Origin: Actinomadura syzygii
GTDB taxonomy: Bacteria > Actinomycetota > Actinomycetes > Streptosporangiales > Streptosporangiaceae
DNA length: 64,000 nucleotides
Direction of reading: 5' to 3'
Assembly: GCF_008085905.1 (NCBI RefSeq)
Contig: NZ_VSFF01000010.1
Location: 372,001-436,000 of the forward strand
Below, piece by piece: positions 40,304 to 49,232 of the stretch. The notes under the pieces are model-generated. The model saw only the letters and a program-made list of their open reading frames with translations. It made no database searches and had not been told where the DNA came from. Position numbers and translations under genes: made by a program. Position 1 is the first letter of the stretch. Every line of letters starts with the position of its first letter.

Positions 40304-42895
40304 TCAGTGGAGGGTGGCCAGGATGCGGGAGCGGAGGGTGGCGAGGGCGGCCGGGGCGTCCAAGGGGCGGCCGGTGTCGTCGACCACGTAGAAGACGTCG
40401 ACGGCCTCCGCGCCGAGCGTGTCGACCTGTGCGGCGCGGACCTGGAGGCCGCAGGCGCCGAGCGTCCGGCCGATCCGCCACAGCAGTCCCGGGCGGTCGT
40501 GGGCGCGGACTTCGACGACGGTGGCGGTGCGGGAAGCGTCGTCCAGGATCACCACGCGGGGCGGTGGGACGGTCATCCCAGGACGGGGCGGCCGTGCCGA
40601 GCGGGCGCGGCGCTCCAGGCGGTCGGCGACGTCGAGGCGGTCCGCGAGCATGCGGCGCAGGTCGGCCTCCAGAGCGGCCGGGTCCGGCGGCGTTCCGAAC
40701 TCGGGCACGGCGGTGAAGTCGAGCACGGCCGTCCCGTCCGCCCGGTCTTCGCCCGGGGTGGAGGAGATCGTGCGGGCCGTCTTCACCGCCAGGCGGTGGA
40801 GGGCGAGGACGCCGGCGGCGCGCCAGAGGAGGCCGGGACGGTCCGGCGCGGCGATGGTGACGCGGGAGCCGATGACGCGGACGGCGGCGCCGTCGTGGCG
40901 GGCCAGTGCCAGGTGGGCGGGGTCCAAGGCGGGGGCGGGCGGCGTCCCGCCGGATAGGGCCGCGGCGGCGCGGCGGGCCAGTTCGGCGACCAGTCCGGCT
41001 TTCCACGCGCCCCAGGCGGCGGGGCCGGTGGCGGTGCCGTCGGCGACGGCGAGGGCGGCGAGGAGGTCCAGGGTCTCGCGCTCGCGGCCGGGCACGCCGG
41101 AGAGCGCCTCGGCCACCGCGCGGACGGTCATCGGGTCGTCGAGGTCGCGGCGGGTCGCGGTCTCGGGGAGGAGCAGGTGGTGGCGGACGACGGTCTCCAG
41201 CACGCGGGCGTCGTCGTCCGGGAACCCGAGTTGCGCGGCGATGTCGCGGGCGATGACCGCGCCGCTGGTCGAGTGGTCACCGGGTCGGCCCTTCCCGATG
41301 TCGTGCAGGAGCGCGCCCACGAGGAGGAGGTCGGGACGGGCGACCTCGCGGGTGAGCGCGGCGGCGCCCGCGGCCGTCTCGACCAGGTGACGGTCGACGG
41401 TGAAACGGTGGACGGGGTTGCGCTGCGGACGGTTCCGGACGTGTTCCCACTCCGGCAGCAGGCGGACGATCAGCCCCGCCTGGTCGAGCGCCTCCCACAC
41501 GCCGATGGCCGCCGGACCCGCCCCGAGCAGGGACACGAGGGCGTCGCGCGCCCCGTCCGGCCACGGCGGGCCGGGCAGGACGGCGTCCTCGGCGAGCCGG
41601 GCGACGGTCGCGGGCGCGAGCGGCAATCCAGCTTGGGCGGCGGCCGCCGCGACGCGGAGGACGAGCGCCGGGTCGCTCAGGTCGGCACCGCGAGCGAGGG
41701 CGACCTCACCGTCATGTTCGACGGCGCCGTCCCCCACGGGCCGCCGCTCGACCCCGCTGAAACGCCCGCCACCCTCGCCAAGGCGGCGTCCACCCCAAAC
41801 AACACGACGCACCCGCCCAACGGAACGACGCTCCTCCCCGGCGGAAGAATGCTCTTCCCCAACGGGCCGATGCCCCTCCCCAGCGGCGCGGCCTTCGCCC
41901 TCCGCAGGACTGCGGTCGACGTCAGCAGGCTGCCTTTCATCCCCGACGGAGTCGCGGTCCAGTGCGGTGAGGGGGTGGGCGGCGTTGGTGGGGTGGCGGG
42001 CGGGTTTGTGGTGGGTGCGGGTGTAGCGGTCTACGCGACGCCATAGGTGGGTGCTCGTGTAGGCGATCGTGCGGGCGGCTTCGGAGATGGATCGTTGGAG
42101 GGCGTTGGCGTCTGGCAGGGCCAGGGCGTGGGCGACTGAGTCCTGCTCTTGGAGGACGAGGCGGTCCGACGATCGGGCGGTGGTTTCGTGCAGGGCGTGA
42201 CGGACGTCCAGGAGGAGGTCGTGCGCGGCTCGGACGCGGGAGCCGGGCACGGACGCGACCCACGAGGCAGCGACCGCGTTCATGGCGTGGACGTCCCGCA
42301 GCCCGCCGTGCGCCTCCTTCAGGTCGGGCTCTTGCAGGAAGGCCAGCTCGCCATGTGCCTCCCATCGTTCACGGCTAAGTGCGGACAGCTCGGCCAGCCG
42401 GACGGGGGCGTCCGCCCGCCAGTCGGCGAGGACGGCGGCGCGCAGTTCGTCCACGATCGCTGGAGTGCCCGCGATGTGGCGCGCCGACAGGAGGCCGAGG
42501 GCGGCCTTGAGGTCGTGGCGGGCGACGGTTCGCGCCTCGCCGACGGTGCGGACGGAATGGTCGAGCCGGAGACCCGAGTCCCAGATCGGGTACCAGATCC
42601 GCTCCGCGACCTCGGCCACGCCGGGGACGTCGCGGTGCAGGAGGACCAGGTCGAGGTCCCCGCCGGGGGTCAGCTCGCGGCGGGCGTGGCTGCCGACCGC
42701 GGCGAGCGCGACGTCCCCCGCGAGGCACCCCGCGAGGCCCTCCGCGGTGTCCACCGCGGTGGACACCGCGCCGCTCCCCGCCACCCTCCTCCCGGCGCCG
42801 TCCGGGAGGAGGGTGGCGAGCCAGCGGTCCAGTTCGGCGGTGCGCACGGCCCGCGCCGCCGCGAGGGCGGCGCGAGCCGTGACCGAGCGGCCCAT
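40304..42895 (-). CDS. glnD: [Protein-PII] uridylyltransferase / bifunctional regulator
   Basis: 863 residues from ATG 42895, preferred for its GGAG site; ATG 42973 upstream is possible. Order: nucleotidyltransferase domain with GSHARRELTPGGDLDLVLLH, a helical region, an HD domain with LLVGALLHDIGKGRPGDHS, and two ACT domains (RVTIAAPDRPGLLWRAAGVL; EVRAHDRPGLLWRIGRTLG). It modifies PII (GlnB), the next gene upstream, in response to glutamine. A low-complexity insertion of about 90 residues coded by 21-bp repeats separates the first half from the HD half. Confidence 0.92.
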   Translation of the reverse strand: MGRSVTARAALAAARAVRTAELDRWLATLLPDGAGRRVAGSGAVSTAVDTAEGLAGCLAGDVALAAVGSHARRELTPGGDLDLVLLHRDVPGVAEVAERIWYPIWDSGLRLDHSVRTVGEARTVARHDLKAALGLLSARHIAGTPAIVDELRAAVLADWRADAPVRLAELSALSRERWEAHGELAFLQEPDLKEAHGGLRDVHAMNAVAASWVASVPGSRVRAAHDLLLDVRHALHETTARSSDRLVLQEQDSVAHALALPDANALQRSISEAARTIAYTSTHLWRRVDRYTRTHHKPARHPTNAAHPLTALDRDSVGDERQPADVDRSPAEGEGRAAGEGHRPVGEEHSSAGEERRSVGRVRRVVWGGRRLGEGGGRFSGVERRPVGDGAVEHDGEVALARGADLSDPALVLRVAAAAAQAGLPLAPATVARLAEDAVLPGPPWPDGARDALVSLLGAGPAAIGVWEALDQAGLIVRLLPEWEHVRNRPQRNPVHRFTVDRHLVETAAGAAALTREVARPDLLLVGALLHDIGKGRPGDHSTSGAVIARDIAAQLGFPDDDARVLETVVRHHLLLPETATRRDLDDPMTVRAVAEALSGVPGRERETLDLLAALAVADGTATGPAAWGAWKAGLVAELARRAAAALSGGTPPAPALDPAHLALARHDGAAVRVIGSRVTIAAPDRPGLLWRAAGVLALHRLAVKTARTISSTPGEDRADGTAVLDFTAVPEFGTPPDPAALEADLRRMLADRLDVADRLERRARSARPPRPGMTVPPPRVVILDDASRTATVVEVRAHDRPGLLWRIGRTLGACGLQVRAAQVDTLGAEAVDVFYVVDDTGRPLDAPAALATLRSRILATLH
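41791..41916 (-). repeat. 21-bp repeats inside glnD
   Basis: Six in-frame units of 21 bp (for example CCTCCCCGGCGGAAGAATGCT at 41833 and CTTCCCCAACGGGCCGATGCC at 41854) encode a seven-residue repeat, PVGEEHS / SAGEERR / SVGRVRR. They make up much of the insertion between the nucleotidyltransferase and HD parts. The reading frame is kept. Confidence 0.8.
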
Positions 42896-42908
42896 GGCCG
42901 AGTTCTCC

Positions 42909-42938
42909 GTCACCGGACGATCCGTCACCGGACGATCC
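42909..42938. repeat. Perfect 15-bp direct repeat upstream of glnD
   Basis: GTCACCGGACGATCC occurs twice head to tail just upstream of the chosen glnD start. If the upstream ATG is used it encodes a PVTDR repeat. Confidence 0.85.
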
Positions 42939-43007
42939 GCCGCCGGCTCGGCTTGGGGCGGGGTCGGGGGCATTCCGTGGGTGGGGCTGGGTGGCGATGG
43001 GTGGGCA

Positions 43008-43346
43008 TTAGAGGGCCTCTGGGCCGGTTTCGCCGGTGCGGACTCGGACCACCGAGTCGACCGGGACGGCCCAGACCTTGCCGTCGCCGATCTTGTCGGT
43101 GCGGGCGGCTTTGACGATCACGTCGATGATGTCGTCGGCGTCCGCCGCCTCGACCAGGACCTCGATCCTGAGCTTCGGCACCAGGTCGACCTGGTACTCG
43201 GCGCCCCGGTAGACCTCGGTGTGGCCCTTCTGGCGGCCGTAGCCGCTGGCCTCGCTGACCGTCATGCCCCTGACGCCGAACGCCTCCAGGGCCTTCTTGA
43301 CCTCGTCCAGCTTGAACGGCTTGATGACCGCCGTGATGAGCTTCAT
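43008..43346 (-). CDS. glnB: Nitrogen regulatory protein PII
   Basis: 112 residues, complete. MKLITAVIKPFKLDEVKKAL, then the T-loop with Tyr51 in RGAEYQVDLVPK and the B/C-loops GDGKVWAVPVDSVVRVRTGE. PII binds ATP, ADP and 2-oxoglutarate and is modified by GlnD. It overlaps amt by four bases, the standard amt-glnB pair; it probably docks on Amt. Confidence 0.97.
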   Translation of the reverse strand: MKLITAVIKPFKLDEVKKALEAFGVRGMTVSEASGYGRQKGHTEVYRGAEYQVDLVPKLRIEVLVEAADADDIIDVIVKAARTDKIGDGKVWAVPVDSVVRVRTGETGPEAL

Positions 43347-44698
43347 TTCTTCGCCTCGACCTTCTTCGCAGCGGTCTCCGTGGCCCGAACGTGCGGCGCG
43401 GCGGTCGCGCCGGGCCCGGAGCCCGAGCCGATGCCCGCGCGGATGGAGCCGAAGTCGTAGGCCGTCTCCGCGTGCACCGTCCCGTCGATGCCCGCCGTCT
43501 CGTCGTCCACGCTGATCCGGAAGCCCATGACCAGGTCGATGACCTTCGCGATGACGAACGTGACGATGAACGAGTAGGCGAGGGTCGCGAGGACGGCGAC
43601 CGCCTGCTTGCCGAGCAGCCCGAACCCGCCGCCCGCGAGGAGCCCGTCGGCGCCCGCGTCGTTGACTGCGGTGGTCGCGAGGAGGCCGATGAGCAGGGCG
43701 CCGACGATCCCGCCGACCATGTGGACGCCGACCACGTCGAGCGCGTCGTCGTAGCCCAGCTTGTACTTGAGGCTGACGGCGAACGCGCAGACCGCGCCCG
43801 CGACGAGCCCGACGGCGAGCGCGCCGAGCGGCGTCACGAACGCGCAGGCCGGGGTGATCGCGACGAGCCCGGCGACGATGCCGGACGCGATCCCGAGCGT
43901 GGTGGACGCGCCGTCCCGCAGCTTCTCGACGACGATCCAGGCGACCGCGGCGGCGCAGGCCGCGGCGAGCGTGTTGACGAACGCGACGGCCGCGGTCGCG
44001 CCGGACGACAGTGCCGACCCGGCGTTGAACCCGAACCATCCGAACCAGAGCAGCCCGGCGCCGAGCAGGACGAACGGCAGGTTGTGCGGCCGCATCGGCT
44101 CCCTCGGCCAGCCGTTGCGGCGGCCGAGGACGAGGACCAGTGCCAGCGCCGCGATGCCCGCGTTGATGTGGACGACCGTCCCGCCCGCGAAGTCCAGGGC
44201 GCCGAGGTCGAACAGCCAGCCGGATCCGCCCTTGCCGTCCGTCCACCAGACCCAGTGCGCGATCGGGAAGTAGACGAGCGTCACCCAGGCCAGGGAGAAC
44301 ACGACCCAGGCGCCGAACTTGGCGCGGTCGGCGACGGCGCCGCTGATGAGCGCGACCGTGATGATCGCGAACGTCGCCTGGAAGGCGGCGAAGACGAGCT
44401 GCGGGACCCCGGTCCCGTCGCCGGCCGTCGCCGCCTTCTCCAGGCCGACGAGCCCCAGGTCGCCGAACCCGCCGACGAACGAGCCGACCGGGCCGCCGTC
44501 GCCGAAGGCGAGGGAGTAGCCGTAGACGACCCACGCCATTCCCACGACGGCGATGCTGACGAAGCTCATCATCATCATGTTGAGGACGCTCTTCGCCCGG
44601 CTCATGCCCCCGTAGAAGAAGGCCAGCCCGGGCGTCATCAGCAGGACGAGCGCGCTGCTCGTCAGCATCCAGGCGGTACTACCGCTATCGATCTTCAT
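43343..44698 (-). CDS. amt: Ammonium transporter Amt
   Basis: 451 residues with 11 membrane helices beginning WMLTSSALVLLMTPGLAFFY. Conserved segments include AFQATFAIITVALISGA, HINAGIAALALVLVLGRR, WFGWFGFNAGSAL and DDALDVVGVHMVGGIVGALL (with the pore His). The C-terminal cytoplasmic tail is followed by an Ala/Lys-rich extension. Imports ammonium and is regulated by PII. Operon order amt-glnB-glnD; GlnR-like half-sites lie upstream. Confidence 0.97.
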   Translation of the reverse strand: MKIDSGSTAWMLTSSALVLLMTPGLAFFYGGMSRAKSVLNMMMMSFVSIAVVGMAWVVYGYSLAFGDGGPVGSFVGGFGDLGLVGLEKAATAGDGTGVPQLVFAAFQATFAIITVALISGAVADRAKFGAWVVFSLAWVTLVYFPIAHWVWWTDGKGGSGWLFDLGALDFAGGTVVHINAGIAALALVLVLGRRNGWPREPMRPHNLPFVLLGAGLLWFGWFGFNAGSALSSGATAAVAFVNTLAAACAAAVAWIVVEKLRDGASTTLGIASGIVAGLVAITPACAFVTPLGALAVGLVAGAVCAFAVSLKYKLGYDDALDVVGVHMVGGIVGALLIGLLATTAVNDAGADGLLAGGGFGLLGKQAVAVLATLAYSFIVTFVIAKVIDLVMGFRISVDDETAGIDGTVHAETAYDFGSIRAGIGSGSGPGATAAPHVRATETAAKKVEAKK

Positions 44699-44756
44699 CT
44701 CCGATACAGCCCCTCCTCGGCGGAGAACACGACTGCTCAGAGATTCGGACGCGGCG

Positions 44757-44831
44757 GTTTCACCCGGAGGACCCGGGTGTTTCAGCGATGTGAAACCCCG
44801 TACCGGTGTGTTTCACCGGTGTTTCCGAAAC
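44757..44831 (-). promoter_or_regulatory. Cluster of GlnR-like half-sites upstream of amt
   Basis: GTTTC/GAAAC words occur at 44757, 44779, 44792, 44810, 44821 and 44827. On the minus strand TTCAC-ATCGCT-GAAAC (44779-44794) fits the actinobacterial GlnR consensus gTnAC-n6-GaAAC; the same bases form the palindrome GTTTCAGCGATGTGAAAC. The spacing of 22 (44757 to 44779) and 11 bases (44810 to 44821) matches whole helical turns. The site is 60-130 bases before the amt start, so nitrogen control of amt-glnB-glnD is likely. Confidence 0.6.
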
Positions 44832-44867
44832 CTCGCAAACCAGACTTACCGAATAATCGGCGGGATT

Positions 44868-46019
44868 TCAGTCGCCCAGGATCGCGTCCACGAACGCCTC
44901 GGGCTCGAACGGGGCCAGGTCGTCCGGGCCCTCGCCGAGGCCGACCAGCTTGACCGGGACGCCCAGCTCCCGCTGCACCTGGACGACGATGCCGCCCTTC
45001 GCGGTGCCGTCCAGCTTGGTCAGGACGACGCCGGTGATGTTGACGACCTCGGCGAACACCCGGGCCTGCTGCATGCCGTTCTGCCCGGTCGTCGCGTCCA
45101 GGACGAGGAGCACCTCGTCGACCGTGGCCTGCTTCTCCACGACGCGCTTGACCTTGCCGAGCTCGTCCATCAGGCCGGTCTTGGTGTGCAGGCGGCCCGC
45201 GGTGTCGACGATGACCACGTCGACCTTGGACTCGATGCCCTGCTTGACGGCGTCGAACGCGACGCTCGCCGGGTCGGCGCCCTCGCCGCGCCGGACGACC
45301 TGCGCCCCGACCCGCGTCCCCCAGGTCTCCAACTGGTCGGCGGCGGCGGCGCGGAAGGTGTCGGCGGCGCCGAGCACGACGGTCTTGCCGTCCCCGACGA
45401 GGACGCGGCCGAGCTTGCCGCACGTGGTGGTCTTGCCGGTGCCGTTGACGCCGACGACCATCATCACGGCCGGACGCTCTCCCGGCGCCTCGGTGCGGAG
45501 CGCGCGGTCGAGGTCGGGGCCGATCTGCTTGACCAGCTCGTCCTTGAGCATCGCGCGCACCTCCTCGGGGCTGCGCGTCCCGAGGACCTGGACCCGCGTG
45601 CGCAGGTCGTCGGTGACCTGCCGGGCGACGGTCGTGCCCATGTCGGCGGTGATCAGGGTGTCCTCGATCTCCTCCCAGGCGTCGTCGTCCAGCGTGTCGC
45701 GGGACAGCAGGCCGAGGAGGGTCTTGCCGAACGTGTTCTGGGAGCGCGCGAGCCGCGCGCGCAGCCGGACGAGCCGCCCCGCGCCGGGCGGCGGCCTCTC
45801 TAGCTCGACTACGGGCGGCGGGGCCTCCGCGGGCGGCCGCTCGGCGACGGTCGCGCCCGCCTCCGCCTCGTCGACGGCGGTGGCGCCGCCGGTCCGCTCC
45901 CCCGCGGGGGGACGCTCGACGGGCGGGCGCGGCCGGGTGCGGCGGGGCCCGAGCAGCCAGACGCCGCCCGCGATCAGCGCGACGGCCGCCAGCGCGGCGA
46001 TGACGATCACATATTCCAT
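44868..46019 (-). CDS. ftsY: Signal recognition particle receptor FtsY
   Basis: 383 residues. An N-terminal hydrophobic helix (YVIVIAALAAVALIAGGVWL) anchors it, an acidic Pro/Glu A-region follows to about 90, and then the NG GTPase: GVNGTGKTTTCGKLGRVL, DTFRAAAADQLETWG, VDTAGRLHTKTGLMDEL, TKLDGTAKGGIVV. It is the membrane receptor for Ffh. In most actinobacteria it is directly next to smc; here 8 kb of other genes intervene. Confidence 0.97.
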   Translation of the reverse strand: MEYVIVIAALAAVALIAGGVWLLGPRRTRPRPPVERPPAGERTGGATAVDEAEAGATVAERPPAEAPPPVVELERPPPGAGRLVRLRARLARSQNTFGKTLLGLLSRDTLDDDAWEEIEDTLITADMGTTVARQVTDDLRTRVQVLGTRSPEEVRAMLKDELVKQIGPDLDRALRTEAPGERPAVMMVVGVNGTGKTTTCGKLGRVLVGDGKTVVLGAADTFRAAAADQLETWGTRVGAQVVRRGEGADPASVAFDAVKQGIESKVDVVIVDTAGRLHTKTGLMDELGKVKRVVEKQATVDEVLLVLDATTGQNGMQQARVFAEVVNITGVVLTKLDGTAKGGIVVQVQRELGVPVKLVGLGEGPDDLAPFEPEAFVDAILGD

Positions 46020-46133
46020 AGCGCCCCCAGTTTTACAGAAGGTGTCCGCCCGGCGGCACAGTCTGCCCCCAGGGGCGCGCCGCGCGAAATCGCCATCCCC
46101 CCGTCAGCGGACGGGGACGACCGTCATGCCTGG

Positions 46134-46817
46134 TCAGCGGGGCAGGGACGACTGCTCGGACGCCTCCCACTCGGCGACGTTGCGCAGCAGGGCCTCCAGG
46201 TAGCTGCGCAGGTGGCTGCGGTAGACGTCGCTGTAGGTGCGCAGGTAGGCGACCTCGCGCTGGAGGGCGAGGCGCTCGTCGTCGGGCATCCCCCCGGCGC
46301 CGTCCGGCATGCCCCCGGCGCGGGCCGCTCCGGGCGGCGGCGACTGCTGCCCGGCGTGCCGGACGGCCGCCTCCGCGACGGCGACGGCCTTGCGGTGCGC
46401 GTCCTCCAGCATCTGCTCGGCGCGCCCCTTCGCGTCGGACAGGATCGCCTCCCGTTGCAGCCGCGCCTCGTGGGCGAGCTCGCGGGTGTAACGCTCGGCG
46501 TCCGCCACGTACAGGTCGGCGGTCTGCTGCGCCTGCGACAGGATCCGGACGGCCTGGAAGTGCGCGTCCTCTGGCGCCATCACGCCGCGGGTCCCCTTGG
46601 CGGCCTGGGCGCGCAGCCGGTTCACCTCGTCGGCGAGCACCGCCTGGTCGTTGAAGATCTGGACGAGCTCCCGCTCGACGTAGGCGAGGAAGTTGCGGAC
46701 CTGCTCCTCGTCGTAGCCGCGGCGGCCGAGCGCCGCCCGGGCGAACACCACGGAGTGGAGCTCGCCCGGGGTCAGCCGTGCTCCCTCGGAGACCACGGGA
46801 AGGTTCGGGGAGTTCAT
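46134..46817 (-). CDS. DivIVA-domain coiled-coil protein
   Basis: 227 residues from ATG 46817. LTPGELHSVVFARAALGRRG and GYDEEQVRNFLAYVERELVQ are the DivIVA N-terminal motif; a long coiled coil follows (VLADEVNRLRAQ, ARLQREAILSDAKGRAEQM), broken by a Gly/Pro-rich linker with GAGGMPD repeats. Wag31/DivIVA-type proteins mark curved membranes and organise polar growth or septation. The true wag31 gene is expected elsewhere, so this is a paralogue. It is six bases downstream of the flavohaemoglobin gene. Confidence 0.85.
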   Translation of the reverse strand: MNSPNLPVVSEGARLTPGELHSVVFARAALGRRGYDEEQVRNFLAYVERELVQIFNDQAVLADEVNRLRAQAAKGTRGVMAPEDAHFQAVRILSQAQQTADLYVADAERYTRELAHEARLQREAILSDAKGRAEQMLEDAHRKAVAVAEAAVRHAGQQSPPPGAARAGGMPDGAGGMPDDERLALQREVAYLRTYSDVYRSHLRSYLEALLRNVAEWEASEQSSLPR

Positions 46818-46822
46818 CGCGC

Positions 46823-48070
46823 TCACCTCTGTGCGTCTGCGAAGGTTTCCAGCCGGATGCGGTCCCTGGGGACGCCGAGCCGCGCGAGCTGCTCGACCGT
46901 GTGCCCGACCATCGCGCCCGGCCCGCACACGTAGGCGTCGTGGCCGTCCCACGGACCCTGCCGCGCCACGACGTCCGACAGGTTCCCGTGCTCCACGCCG
47001 TCGTCCCCGCCCGACGGCGACACGCCCGACGGTGAGACGCCCGGCGGCGGGCCGGGGGCGTCGAACCATGATCCCGACGCCGGCGGTGCTCCCGGCGGCG
47101 GCCCGGACTGGAGGACGGTCGAGAAACCGTGCCCGCCCGACTCGTCCGACACGGCGGGGACGACCCTGAGCCAGGGGAACCGGCCCGCCATCTTGGCCAG
47201 GTCCTCCAGGTCGTAGAGGCCGTCGCGGGTGCGGGCGCCGAAGAACAGGTGGACGCGCGGCGGGGCGGGACGGCGGGCGATCTGCTCCAGGATCGCCTTC
47301 AGCGGCGCGAGGCCGGTGCTGCCCGCGACGAGCAGGATGTCGCGTCCGGACTCCTCGTCGAGGGTGAGGGTGCCGACGGGCGCGCCCATCCGGACGCGGT
47401 CGCCGTTCTCCGTCCCGCGCACCAGGACGGGGCTCACCGGGCCGCCGTCCACCAGCCGGACGTGGAAGTCCATGGTCTGGTCGGGACGCGGCGCGTTCGC
47501 CATCGAGTAGTACCGCCAGTGCCGCAGCCGGGACGGCACCTCCAGCGCGACCGACTGGCCCGGCAGGTAGGGCAGCGGCCGGTCCGGCATGACGCGCAGG
47601 ACGGCGATGTCGAACCGGCGCCGTTCGACCGCGACGACCTGGCCGTTCCACCAGGCGGGGCTGCTCAGCGAGTCCTCGTCGGCGGCTTCGAGCATGACCT
47701 TGGCGACCAGGCCGTAGGCGGCGTTCCAGTCGCTCTCGACGTCCTCCGACCAGGACGTCCCGGAGAAGTACCGCAGGGTGGCGACGAGGCTGGCGCCGAC
47801 GTGCGGGTAGTGCTCGGCGATGATCCCGAACCGGCGGTGGTCGCGGCCGAGCTGCTGGAGGAACGGGACGAGCGTGGGCAGGTCGTCGACCTGGGCGACG
47901 ATGCTCCCGAGGGCGCGCAGCAGCTTGTCGCGCTGGTGGCTCATCCCGATGGGGAACATGTCCCGCAGGTGCGGGTTGCGCACGAACAGGTCGGAGTAGA
48001 AGAAGAGGGCGACGGCGTCGCCCTGCTCCGCGACGCGCGCGAAGCTGTCCTTGAGGCGCTGGGCGTCCAC
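46823..48070 (-). CDS. Flavohaemoglobin-type globin-reductase fusion
   Basis: 415 residues from GTG 48070. Globin domain to about 135 with LRDMFPIGMS (CD1 Phe) and the proximal His in GRDHRRFGI. The FAD domain has RHWRYYSMANAP, and the NAD domain LLVAGSTGLAPLKAIL and HDAYVCGPGAMV. Flavohaemoglobins oxidise nitric oxide to nitrate with NADH. A 45-residue Gly/Pro/Ser loop with 15-bp repeats sits in the NAD domain. It follows a single-domain globin by nine bases and is probably co-expressed with it. Confidence 0.88.
   Translation of the reverse strand: MDAQRLKDSFARVAEQGDAVALFFYSDLFVRNPHLRDMFPIGMSHQRDKLLRALGSIVAQVDDLPTLVPFLQQLGRDHRRFGIIAEHYPHVGASLVATLRYFSGTSWSEDVESDWNAAYGLVAKVMLEAADEDSLSSPAWWNGQVVAVERRRFDIAVLRVMPDRPLPYLPGQSVALEVPSRLRHWRYYSMANAPRPDQTMDFHVRLVDGGPVSPVLVRGTENGDRVRMGAPVGTLTLDEESGRDILLVAGSTGLAPLKAILEQIARRPAPPRVHLFFGARTRDGLYDLEDLAKMAGRFPWLRVVPAVSDESGGHGFSTVLQSGPPPGAPPASGSWFDAPGPPPGVSPSGVSPSGGDDGVEHGNLSDVVARQGPWDGHDAYVCGPGAMVGHTVEQLARLGVPRDRIRLETFADAQR
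47009..47053 (-). repeat. 15-bp repeats in the flavohaemoglobin gene
   Basis: GCCCGACGGCGACAC, GCCCGACGGTGAGAC and GCCCGGCGGCGGGCC lie head to tail and encode a VSPSG repeat within the Gly/Pro-rich loop of the NAD domain. The frame is kept. Confidence 0.7.
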
Positions 48071-48078
48071 GGCGGATT

Positions 48079-48486
48079 TCAGACGGCCTGCTCGGCGGCC
48101 GCCTCCGTCATGACCCCGGCGACGAGGCCGTAGGCGGTCGTCCAGTCGCGTTCGAGCTCGGCGTCCCAGCCGGGGCCGCTGAAGTAGGCGAGGGTGGCGA
48201 GCAGGCTCGCGCCGACCGGCGCGTAGTGCTCGGCGGTGACGCCGAAGCCGACGTGCCGCTCGCCGAGGTCCCGCAGGAACGGGACGAGCGTGTCGGGGTC
48301 GTCGACGGACGAGACGATCTGGGACAGCGCGCCGAGCAGCACCTCGTGCTGGCGGCCCATCCCGGCCGGGAACAGCGATCTGAGCTGCGGCGCCCGCGCG
48401 AAAAGGTCGGCGTAGAAGAATTCGGCGACGTCCACGCCGTTCGCGCCCACCAGGGCGAAATTGTCTTTGAGTTTCCGCGGGTCCAT
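48079..48486 (-). CDS. Single-domain bacterial globin
   Basis: 135 residues from ATG 48486, with GAGAGG upstream. It is similar to the globin domain of the next gene along its whole length (DNFALVGANGVDVAEFFYAD; LRSLFPAGM; GERHVGFGV with the proximal His; DWTTAYGLVAGVMTEAA). It lacks reductase domains. Pairing with the flavohaemoglobin suggests duplication, with roles in NO or oxygen handling. The heme-pocket distal residues cannot be assigned confidently. Confidence 0.88.
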   Translation of the reverse strand: MDPRKLKDNFALVGANGVDVAEFFYADLFARAPQLRSLFPAGMGRQHEVLLGALSQIVSSVDDPDTLVPFLRDLGERHVGFGVTAEHYAPVGASLLATLAYFSGPGWDAELERDWTTAYGLVAGVMTEAAAEQAV

Positions 48487-49232
48487 GGGCATCACCTCTC
48501 GATGGTCCTCCGCACCGGGCGGGGTGTCCGGTGTGGTGGCGGGAGCGGGAGAACCACGGTGCACATGCGTAGTGGATGGCTCCGGGGCGCACAAGCCCGC
48601 CAGCGTCGCCGTGTTGTCACGGTCGGTGCACGGCCGTCCCGGCGATCAACCGATAACCGGGGGAAATACACGGGACGCAATCCGCCATTGGCGGCTGGAA
48701 ATAAACGGAGACAGGGCCAGGACGAGTCCGAAATGCGGAACGCGGGGCGTCGGGACCGTTCCGGAAAACGTGTCCCATATCACCTTCGGCGAAATTCCCC
48801 GGACCGTCGGACCGGCGCCCGCCCCCGGGCGGGGCGCCGGATCCGGGCGTCGCGCGGGGTGGGACGCCCGCGGAGCCCGCGCGCGGCCGCCGCCGGAAGC
48901 GGCGGCGGACGGCGCGGCCCGCGCGGGGCGAGGCCGCGCGTTCCGCGCTCCCATTCACGTGGAATTCCCTTCCCGCTGGTCGTGCCGTCGTCCGCAGACG
49001 CTACGGGCGCGCAATTCACCGGCCTAGGGCCCTAGGGCCCTGTTTCCGGGAATAGGGGGCCCTGCCTCGGCGGTCCGGCGGGCGGCGGGACGAAGCGTGT
49101 CCGGGCCGATCTGCCCCGTGTTCTTACCTCTGGTCATCCACCGGGAAAGCCGTTAATCTTCGGCTGGCCGCCTGATCATGGTGAAAGGCGGCACCGGACA
49201 TTGTCCGGACACCCCGCGTTCATGGAGGCACC
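48487..49232. other. 746-base divergent intergenic region
   Basis: It holds the promoters of the globin operon (minus) and of the lipoprotein gene (plus). Frames crossing it are GC artefacts. The sequence near 48645-48800 has lower GC content than its surroundings. The motif TAGGGCCCTAGGGCCCT occurs at 49025-49041. No repeat or RNA gene is evident otherwise. Confidence 0.55.
49025..49041. promoter_or_regulatory. TAGGGCCC double palindrome, copy 1
   Basis: TAGGGCCCTAGGGCCCT, made of two overlapping TAGGGCCCTA-type palindromes. The same 17 bases occur at 50884-50900. It lies about 540 bases upstream of the globin genes and 190 upstream of the lipoprotein gene. It may be an operator for a LuxR-type regulator such as the one encoded nearby; this is inference. 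Confidence 0.45.

Noticed and set aside
36954..40391. 1145-codon frame on the plus strand across rimM, rpsP and ffh
   Set aside because: It runs antisense to several ribosomal and SRP genes and through an 18-bp repeat; the translation has no domain.
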